Shown in pieces: positions 58,203 through 64,000 of a DNA stretch of 64,000 nt. The translations under genes were made by a program, and so were the position numbers. Position 1 is the first letter of the stretch, and each line of letters starts with the position of its first letter. The stretch is from Pseudonocardia terrae. GTDB taxonomy: Bacteria > Actinomycetota > Actinomycetes > Mycobacteriales > Pseudonocardiaceae. The stretch is from positions 62,001 through 126,000 of the forward strand of contig NZ_JAJTTE010000005.1 in NCBI RefSeq assembly GCF_021343995.1, read 5' to 3'. The notes beneath the pieces were generated by a model that was given only the letters and a program-made list of their open reading frames with translations, was not told where the DNA came from and did no database searches.

Positions 58203-59723
58203 ATGACGGAGCTGGTGACCGACGGTCTCGGCTACTGGGCGGCGGCCGCGCCGGAGCGGCCGGCCATCGTGTTCGACGGCACGGACGCCGTCGACTACCG
58301 CACGCTGGACCGCTGGACGGATGCCGCGGCGCACTTCCACGCGGCCTGTGGGGTCGTACCCGGCGACCGGGTCGCGATCATCGGCGACAACGCTCTGGAG
58401 TGGGTGGTCGCCGGGATCGGGGCGTTGAAGCTGGGCGCGATCGTCGTCCCGCTCAACAACCGGTTCACCAGCGACGAGCTGCGGTATCTCGTGGAGGACT
58501 CCGAGCCGCGGGTGGTGCTCACCGACTCCGCGCACCGGGAGCGGATCGCCGCCGCTCTGGAGGGCACGTCGGTGAGCCTGCTCGGACTGTCGGAGTTCAC
58601 CGGACTCCGGGACACCGAGCCGGCGCCGGTGCCCCGCCCGACGGCCGGGCCGGACGACGTCACGCAGATCATCTACACCAGCGGGACCAGCAGCCGGCCC
58701 AAGGGTGTGCTCTTCACGCACCGCAGCACGTTCAACCTGATCGCGGACTTCGCCTTCGCCGAGCCCGCGATCAGGCCGGGCGCGCGCATGAGCTACCTGC
58801 TGTCGATGTCGGGCGCGCCGGGGCTGCTCTGGCACTTCCTGCACCCGCTGACCCGCGGCGTCTCGATGTACTACGAGAAGGGCTTCGACGCGCCGACCGC
58901 ACTGCGGCGGCTCGCCGAGGAGAAGATCCAGATCATGTGCGGCGTGCCCGTGCTGTTCGAGCAGATCGCGAAGCAGCCCGCGTTCGCCGACGCCGATCTG
59001 TCGTCCCTGGAGCTGGTCACGATCGCCGGGGCCAGGGCCTCCGTCGGCACGATCCGGGCCTGGCTGGACAAGGGCGTGCTGCTCCGCCAGGCCTACGGCA
59101 TGACCGAGCTGGGCGGCATCTCCACGCTCAACCCGGCCGACCAGGCCGTCGCCCGGCCCGAGTCGATCGGCCGCGGCACGGTGTTCACCCGGCACCGGGT
59201 CGTCCGGCCCGATGGCACGGACTGCGACCCGGAGGAGCCCGGCGAGATCATCGTGGCCGGCCCCGGCGTCACGCCCGGCTACTGGCGCAACGAGAAGGCC
59301 TACGCCGACGCCATGCGGAACGGCTGGTTCCACAGCGGCGACGTCGGGATCAAGGATGCGGAGGGCTACATCCGGGTGGTCGACCGGCTCAAGGACATCA
59401 TCATCACCGGCGGCTACAACGTCGCCCCGTCCGAGATCGAGGCGGTGATCTCCGAGATCCCCGAGGTCGTCGAGGTGTGCGTCATCTCGGCCGACGATCC
59501 GAAGTTCGGCGAGACGCCGGCGGCGATCGTGTACGCCGAGGCGCACCTGGAGCCGGAGACGGTCACGGCGTTCTGCCGGGAACGGCTGGCCGGGTACAAG
59601 GTGCCCCGGCACGTCGTCGTGCAGCGGGAGCCGCTGATCCGCATGGCGAGCGGCAAGATCGCGCGCCGGCAGATCCGGGAGGCGCACCCCGATCTGGCGG
59701 CGCCGGCGCAACCGGTGGCGTGA
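58203..59723 (+). CDS. Acyl-CoA synthetase (AMP-forming)
   Basis: 506 residues behind GAGGAGA. A3 'IIYTSGTSSRPKGVLFTHR', A5 'AYGMTELGGISTL', hinge 'FHSGDVGIKDAEGYIRVVDRLKDIIITGG' and A10 'MASGKIARRQIREAH' are present. It follows P450 (2) by 48 bp, so an acid formed after hydroxylation may be activated here. It is a paralogue of the synthetase at 53574. Confidence 0.9.
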   Translation: MTELVTDGLGYWAAAAPERPAIVFDGTDAVDYRTLDRWTDAAAHFHAACGVVPGDRVAIIGDNALEWVVAGIGALKLGAIVVPLNNRFTSDELRYLVEDSEPRVVLTDSAHRERIAAALEGTSVSLLGLSEFTGLRDTEPAPVPRPTAGPDDVTQIIYTSGTSSRPKGVLFTHRSTFNLIADFAFAEPAIRPGARMSYLLSMSGAPGLLWHFLHPLTRGVSMYYEKGFDAPTALRRLAEEKIQIMCGVPVLFEQIAKQPAFADADLSSLELVTIAGARASVGTIRAWLDKGVLLRQAYGMTELGGISTLNPADQAVARPESIGRGTVFTRHRVVRPDGTDCDPEEPGEIIVAGPGVTPGYWRNEKAYADAMRNGWFHSGDVGIKDAEGYIRVVDRLKDIIITGGYNVAPSEIEAVISEIPEVVEVCVISADDPKFGETPAAIVYAEAHLEPETVTAFCRERLAGYKVPRHVVVQREPLIRMASGKIARRQIREAHPDLAAPAQPVA

Positions 59724-59735
59724 AGCCCCGCTGAC

Positions 59736-60332
59736 GTGAAACTGGGGATCGTCGCCGACGCGCACGGCAACGCCGCGGCGTTCGACCGTGCGCTCGGCGA
59801 GCTCGCCAGCGAGGCGGACGCGCTGCTCGTCGCCGGGGACGCCTTCTCGGACCACCGGTTCTCGAACGACATCGTCCGGGCGATCCGGGAGGCCGAGGCC
59901 CTGTACGTGCTCGGCAACCACGAGCTGTCGTTCCTCGGCCCGGGCGGCGTCCGGGCCCGCGAGTCGGCGCGCGTCTCGCGGACCGAGTTGGCGTACGTGG
60001 AGGCGGCATCGACGGAGCTGCGGTGCACCATCGGCGGCCTTCGCCTGCTGATGGTGCACGGCAGCCCCTTCCCGCCGTACGCCCGCTACGTGGACCCGGA
60101 GAGCACGGAGTTCGAGCGGGCCGGGGAGCTCGACGCCGATCTCGTCGTGCTCGGGCACACGCACCTGCCCATGGCCCGACGGGTCGGACCCACGCTGATC
60201 GTGAACCCGGGCTCGGTCGGGATGAGCGACCAGCCCGCCCGCGGCGAGCAGGTCGGCTACGCGATGGTCGACACCGATTCGGGCGAGGTGACCTTCCGTT
60301 CCTTCGACAACCCGCGCCGTGCGGCCGTCTAG
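59736..60332 (+). CDS. Calcineurin-like metallophosphoesterase (YfcE-type)
   Basis: 198 residues from GTG 59736. The metal motifs are present in order: 'IVADAHGNAAAF' (D-x-H), 'VAGDAFSD' (G-D), 'LGNHELSF' (G-N-H-E), 'MVHGSPF' (GH-like) and 'VLGHTHLPM' (G-H-x-H). It is a small YfcE-like phosphodiesterase acting on phosphate esters. It lies 13 bp after an acyl-CoA synthetase and 9 bp before a TetR gene in an apparent operon. The role in this pathway is unclear. Confidence 0.85.
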   Translation: MKLGIVADAHGNAAAFDRALGELASEADALLVAGDAFSDHRFSNDIVRAIREAEALYVLGNHELSFLGPGGVRARESARVSRTELAYVEAASTELRCTIGGLRLLMVHGSPFPPYARYVDPESTEFERAGELDADLVVLGHTHLPMARRVGPTLIVNPGSVGMSDQPARGEQVGYAMVDTDSGEVTFRSFDNPRRAAV

Positions 60333-60341
60333 GCTGCACTG

Positions 60342-60974
60342 ATGCCCCGTCCGAAGCAGCCGCTGATCTCCCGCGAGGCCGCCGTCGCGGCCGCGCTGCG
60401 GCTCATCGACGAGGAGGGCTACGAGAGCTTCTCGCTGGAGAAGCTGGCCCGCGAGATGGGCGTACGCAGCCCCTCGCTCTACCACCACTTCGCCAACCGC
60501 TCGGACCTGCTCACCGAGGCCTCGCGTGCGCTGCTCTCCGCGGTGCCGCTGGCGCCGAACCCGTCGGAGGGGGAGTGGCAGGACTGGTTCGTGGGGCTCT
60601 GCCTCGGTACCTATCGCCTGCTGCTCGACCATCCGCGGGCCGCCGGGCTGTTGTACGCGCACTTCCCGAACACCGTGATCATGCCGTCGCACGAGCGGGG
60701 CGCCCGGGTCCTGGCCGAGGGCGGGGTGCCCGCGGGTGACCGGTGGGTGATCATGCGCGGGCTGGAGAAGCTGGTGTTCGGCATGGCCTTCGCCGACGCC
60801 GGCGACGCGGTCCACGGCCGCACCCACATCCCGCAGGGCGTGGAGCGCGAGCGCTACCCGTACCTCGTCGAGGCGATCGAGTCGGGCGGCGCGGAGGGCG
60901 AGGCCCTGCTCGAGCGGGCCGTGCGGCTCTACCTCGCCGGGGCCACGGCGGCGCTGGCGACCACCGCGGGCTGA
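60342..60974 (+). CDS. TetR-family transcriptional regulator
   Basis: 210 residues. It starts 'MPRPKQPLISREAAV', with the HTH 'SLEKLAREMGVRSPSLYHHFANRSDLL'; the ligand domain resembles TetR_C group members. It is clearly related to the convergent TetR at 61027, which also starts MPRP and has SPSLYHHF-type HTH residues. As the last gene of the P450 (2) operon it is a good candidate regulator of motif A, but no binding data can be inferred from sequence. Confidence 0.88.
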   Translation: MPRPKQPLISREAAVAAALRLIDEEGYESFSLEKLAREMGVRSPSLYHHFANRSDLLTEASRALLSAVPLAPNPSEGEWQDWFVGLCLGTYRLLLDHPRAAGLLYAHFPNTVIMPSHERGARVLAEGGVPAGDRWVIMRGLEKLVFGMAFADAGDAVHGRTHIPQGVERERYPYLVEAIESGGAEGEALLERAVRLYLAGATAALATTAG

Positions 60975-61026
60975 CCTGACGCCGCGACGGAGCCGACCGG
61001 CCCCGCGCGTGGCGCGAATCGCGACC

Positions 61027-61713
61027 TCAGGAGGCGGCCGGTGCTCCCGGGTCCCCGACCGTGATCGCGGCGCGGCTGGGCGCCGGGGCGTCGGCGTCGA
61101 TGTACGGGAGCGCACCGCGGAGGAAACAGCGGATGGACTCCGCGAAGAGGTCCTCGACGGAGCGCGGGTTGAGCTCCGCGGCCTCGGCCAGCGTCGGCTC
61201 CGTCGCGGGGTCGACGTTCGCGAACGCCCGGCCCCGCTCGTCCGGGCCCTTGACCGCCTCGGTGATGGCGGCCGCGACCGTGAGCTTGTCCATGCCGTCG
61301 AGGATCAGGACCCGCTGCTCGGGTGGCACACCCAGCTCCGCGAGCAGGCGCGCGCTGGTGTCGTAGGTGCGGGTGAGGACGTCGCGGGGCATGAACTGGA
61401 GCAGGACCGGCGCGGCGTTCCGGTGCCGCAACACCGCGCTCCGGAAGTCCAGGCTCAGTCGCACGAACCACTCCACCCAGTTCGGCACGCTCTGCTCGTC
61501 GGGCCATCTCGCCTCGAGCACGATCGCCCGCGCTACCGCCCGGAGGATCTCGGCCTTGTCCTGGAAGTGGTGGTAGAGCGAGGGCGCGCGGACGTTCAGC
61601 TCGCGGGCCAGCCGCGGCAGGCTGAAGGCGTCGAGGCCCTCGGTGTCGATGATCCGCAGGGAAATCTCGATCACCGCGTCGTACCTGATCAGCGGCTTCG
61701 CCGGGCGTGGCAT
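61027..61713 (-). CDS. TetR-family transcriptional regulator
   Basis: ATG 61713 gives 228 residues, and an in-frame ATG at 61722 would add three; neither has a clear ribosome site. The start 'MPRPAKPLIRYDAV' and HTH 'SLPRLARELNVRAPSLYHHFQDKAEIL' pair it with the TetR at 60342. The C-terminal ~40 residues are acidic and Pro-rich. It is divergent from the molybdopterin oxidoreductase across an 87-bp gap that carries a motif A site, so it may control that gene and itself. Confidence 0.88.
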   Translation of the reverse strand: MPRPAKPLIRYDAVIEISLRIIDTEGLDAFSLPRLARELNVRAPSLYHHFQDKAEILRAVARAIVLEARWPDEQSVPNWVEWFVRLSLDFRSAVLRHRNAAPVLLQFMPRDVLTRTYDTSARLLAELGVPPEQRVLILDGMDKLTVAAAITEAVKGPDERGRAFANVDPATEPTLAEAAELNPRSVEDLFAESIRCFLRGALPYIDADAPAPSRAAITVGDPGAPAAS

Positions 61714-61761
61714 GCGGGTCATTATCCGCGATCCCGCCCCGTACTTGTCGCGCGCCACGCT

Positions 61762-61778
61762 GCCTACTACCTTTAGTT
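61762..61778 (+). promoter_or_regulatory. Motif A-like site 8, molybdoenzyme promoter
   Basis: GCCTA CTACCTT TAGTT keeps the 5-7-5 layout and overlaps TAGTTT, a TAnnnT -10 box, only 21 bp before the ATG. It is the least conserved copy. It lies between the divergent TetR and molybdoenzyme genes. Confidence 0.45.
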
Positions 61779-61800
61779 TTCTCGACGCGGAGGAGGCGGG

Positions 61801-63921
61801 ATGTCCGGAGAGCGACGTACGGCCACCTACTGCCGGGTGTGCGAACCGGCGTGCGGCCTCGTCGCAACCGTGCGCGACGGCGAGCTGGTCGCCCTGGAGC
61901 CGGACCGCGACCACCCCGTCTCCCGCGGCTTCGCGTGCCGGAAGGGCCTGGCCGGCGCGGCGATCCACTCCGACCCCGACCGCCTGGACCATCCCCTGCA
62001 CCGCTTCGACGGCGAGGCCGAGGTGAGGTCCTGGGACGACGCCGTCGGCGGGATTGCCGCCACCCTCACCTCGCTCCTCGACGAGTACGGCCCGGAGAGC
62101 ATCGGGCTCTACATGGGCAACCCCGCCAGCTTCAACTCGCAGATCGGCATCGGCACGCCGGAGCTGTTCGCGCGACTCGGCGTCACCCGCGTGTTCAACT
62201 CGGCCACACAGGACTGCAGCAACAAGTTCGCCGCGGCCACGGCGATGTTCGGTACCTCGGCGCTGCATCCCCTCCCGGACCTGCGCCGGACCGACGCGTT
62301 GCTGCTGCTCGGCTCGAACTGGCGGATCAGCAAGGGCAGCTTCCTCGTCGTGCCCAACGCCTACCGCGAGCTCACGGAGGCCGCCGCCCGCGGGGCGCGC
62401 ATCTGGTTCGTCAACCCGCGGGACACAGAGACCGCGGGCTCCCGGACCGGCGAGACCGTACCGATCAGGCCGGACACAGACGTCTACCTCCTCGCCGCGC
62501 TGATCCACGAGATCGACCGGACCGTCGGGTTCGACCCCGTCGCCGGGGAGCAGGGGACGCACCTCGACGGGCTCCGCGCCTTCGTCGCGGACTACCCGCC
62601 GGAGCGGGTCGCCGAGGTCTGCGGAATTCCGGCGGACCGGATCCGCGGGATCGCCCGCGACTTCGCCGCCGCACCGCGCGCGGCCGCGCACATGTCCACC
62701 GGCGTCAACATGGGCCGGCAGGGCATGCTCGCGTACTGGCTGATGACCATGCTGGTGCTGGTCACCGGCAACCTGGACCGCGAGGGCGGCACCATCCCCG
62801 GCCGCGAGGTCTACCCGGCGGCCCGGAAGGCCCGCGGCGACCTGGCGCGCGACGTCGTCGACGGCGAGTTCGGCCCGATGCGCCGCGGGCACCTGCCCGG
62901 CGCGCTGCTCGCCGACTACGTCCTCGACGCCGAGCGGCCGATCCGCGCCCTCGTCGTGATCGCGGGGAACCCGCTGCTCACGATCCCGGGGGAGGAGCGG
63001 CTGCGGAAGGCCTTCGAGGCGCTCGAACTGCTCGTCGTCATCGACCTCTATCCGAACGCGACGGGCGAGTACGCGGACTGGCTGCTGCCGGCCGCCGACA
63101 TGTACGAGCGGGCCGACGTCAACGTCGCCACCCTCGGCATGGCGGCCAGCACATTCGTGCAGTGGACGCCCGCCGTCGTCCCGCCGCGGCACGAGCGGCG
63201 CGAGGAGTGGTGGATCCTGGCCCGCATCGCGCAGGAGATGGGGCTTCCGTCGGTGCTCGACGCCGAGGACCCCGAGACCGCGCGGTGGTCCCGCGTCGAC
63301 CACATGCTGGCGGCGGGCGGCCTCACTCGTGAGCAGGTGACGTCCCTCCCGCGCGGGCTTCCCGTCGGCGACGCCGAACCGGGGTCCCTGTTCGCCCGAC
63401 ACATCCAGACCGCCGACGGCCGCGTGGACTGCCGCCCGGCGGCCTTCGACGCCGCGATCGCGCGGTGCGCCCGGATCTTCGGAGAGCTCGCGGACGAGAG
63501 GCCGGACCAGCTCAAGCTGATCTCCCGGCGGGACCCCAAGGCGCAGAACTCCTGGTACGCGAACGTGCCCGAGATGAAGCGCGGGACCCGCGACCGCAAC
63601 CCGCTCACCCTCAACCCCGACGACGCGGCGCGGCTGGGGTTGTCCCCGGGCGACGAGGCCGTCGTGCGCTCGGCGTGGGGCGAGGTCCGGGCGACCGTCG
63701 CGCTCGATCCCGGGCTGCGCGTGGGTGTCGTCGCGATGGAGCACGGCTGGGGACTCCAGCCGGGACTGCGGCTGTCGCGCGAGCGCCCCGGCGTGAACGT
63801 CAACCGGCTGATGCCACACGGGCCGGGCAGCTACGAGCCGGAGTCGAACATGGCCCGGCTGACCGGGATCCCCGTCGACGTACGCCCGCTCCGGCTTCCG
63901 CTGGAGCCCTCGGTGGTGTAA
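61801..63921 (+). CDS. Molybdopterin-dependent oxidoreductase (formate dehydrogenase-like fold)
   Basis: 706 residues behind GGAGGAGG. An N-terminal 4Fe-4S motif, C11-x2-C14-x3-C18 ... C46 ('CRVCEPACG', 'ACRKG'), starts the fold. C139 in 'NSATQDCSNK' sits where the molybdenum ligand is found in this superfamily. The central domains bind two pterin-guanine dinucleotides, and the C-terminal MopB-binding barrel contains 'NPDDAARLGLSPGDEAVVRS'. No electron-transfer or membrane subunit and no Tat signal are seen, so it is probably cytoplasmic. The substrate is unknown. The stop is followed at once by a motif A site. Confidence 0.87.
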   Translation: MSGERRTATYCRVCEPACGLVATVRDGELVALEPDRDHPVSRGFACRKGLAGAAIHSDPDRLDHPLHRFDGEAEVRSWDDAVGGIAATLTSLLDEYGPESIGLYMGNPASFNSQIGIGTPELFARLGVTRVFNSATQDCSNKFAAATAMFGTSALHPLPDLRRTDALLLLGSNWRISKGSFLVVPNAYRELTEAAARGARIWFVNPRDTETAGSRTGETVPIRPDTDVYLLAALIHEIDRTVGFDPVAGEQGTHLDGLRAFVADYPPERVAEVCGIPADRIRGIARDFAAAPRAAAHMSTGVNMGRQGMLAYWLMTMLVLVTGNLDREGGTIPGREVYPAARKARGDLARDVVDGEFGPMRRGHLPGALLADYVLDAERPIRALVVIAGNPLLTIPGEERLRKAFEALELLVVIDLYPNATGEYADWLLPAADMYERADVNVATLGMAASTFVQWTPAVVPPRHERREEWWILARIAQEMGLPSVLDAEDPETARWSRVDHMLAAGGLTREQVTSLPRGLPVGDAEPGSLFARHIQTADGRVDCRPAAFDAAIARCARIFGELADERPDQLKLISRRDPKAQNSWYANVPEMKRGTRDRNPLTLNPDDAARLGLSPGDEAVVRSAWGEVRATVALDPGLRVGVVAMEHGWGLQPGLRLSRERPGVNVNRLMPHGPGSYEPESNMARLTGIPVDVRPLRLPLEPSVV

Positions 63922-63938
63922 ACCTAGAAGTAGTAGAT
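63922..63938 (+). promoter_or_regulatory. Motif A site 9, before the truncated last gene
   Basis: ACCTA GAAGTAG TAGAT, then ATAAACG. It starts just after the molybdoenzyme stop (63919-63921) and 39 bp before the next ATG. Confidence 0.5.
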
Positions 63939-63960
63939 AAACGTCGACGAGGGGGTCGCC

Positions 63961-64000
63961 ATGACAGCTGCGCCTCGAGGGGACCGGATCCGGCGGGCGC
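63961..64000 (+). CDS. Start of a probable second Rieske oxygenase gene (partial)
   Basis: ATG 63961, behind GAGGGGG, opens MTAAPRGDRIRRA before the window ends. 'APR-x-DRIRRA' matches the N-terminus of the Rieske oxygenase at 49409 ('APRNDRIRRALDHIRN') at nine of ten positions, so the gene is probably a paralogue. Only 13 codons are visible, so the call rests on that match and on the motif A promoter both genes share. Confidence 0.5.
   Translation, partial: MTAAPRGDRIRRA

Noticed and set aside
56415..61115. Minus-strand open frame of 1566 codons
   Set aside because: It lies antisense to P450 (2), a synthetase, the phosphoesterase and a TetR gene, all with intact motifs. Its translation is an Arg/Asp/His/Val-rich mirror typical of GC-rich shadows.
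12035..64000. KstR-type operators (TnnAACnnGTTnnA)
   Set aside because: Intergenic regions were read for this pattern and no good copy was found. The central AACGTT-like core in the 33633 palindrome lacks the flanking T/A positions.

Overview
The window is very GC-rich, actinobacterial chromosomal DNA. It has GTG and ATG starts, ATGA/GTGA gene overlaps, an actinobacterial tmRNA with an ...ALAA tag, an Rv3235-family protein, a complete yrbEAB-mceABCDEF locus and mycothiol-type GNAT domains. The content fits the order Pseudonocardiales (for example Pseudonocardia), but no marker in the window fixes the genus.

Layout. 1-8.5 kb is housekeeping: the end of an HxlR regulator, ssrA (tmRNA), a THUMP-like methyltransferase, an MFS exporter, a winged-helix methyltransferase, a VIT/CCC1 iron or manganese transporter divergent from an iron-sulfur photolyase/cryptochrome, a MauE/DoxX plus DsbA redox pair, and tRNA-Ala(GGC). 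8.5-12 kb starts with a tyrosine integrase fused to a GntR winged helix, directly after the tRNA. It continues with poorly coding DNA and an Rv3235-family gene. 12-64 kb is one large lipid or terpenoid/steroid-like catabolic region. It holds two acyl-CoA dehydrogenases, three aldehyde dehydrogenases, four acyl-CoA synthetases, two enoyl-CoA hydratases, two thiolase-fold/DUF35 pairs, a double-domain CaiB/BaiF CoA-transferase, two P450s with SDRs, a 3Fe-4S ferredoxin and a 2Fe-2S flavin reductase. It also holds a Rieske oxygenase (with the first codons of a probable second one at the right edge), a molybdopterin oxidoreductase, KorAB 2-oxoacid:ferredoxin oxidoreductase, and the Mce importer with its MceG ATPase.

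How the genes could work together (inference): Mce/YrbE/MceG imports a hydrophobic substrate. P450, Rieske and reductase proteins hydroxylate it, and SDRs and aldehyde dehydrogenases oxidise alcohols to acids. Acyl-CoA synthetases and the CoA-transferase make CoA thioesters, ACAD and hydratase act on them, and thiolase-like/DUF35 pairs cleave by retro-aldol or thiolytic chemistry. KorAB would then feed 2-oxoacids and reduced ferredoxin into central metabolism. The substrate cannot be read from the sequence.

The most unusual signal is regulatory. A 17-bp partial palindrome, ACCTA-N7-TAGGT, usually overlapping a TAGGnT or TATAAG -10 box, occurs nine times, always between genes and always oriented toward a catabolic, mceG or korA gene. 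A second, 24-bp palindrome, GAGACA-N12-TGTCTC, precedes the remaining catabolic units and, in a weaker form, the mce operon. At one place the two overlap. The four TetR-family genes in the region are candidate regulators.
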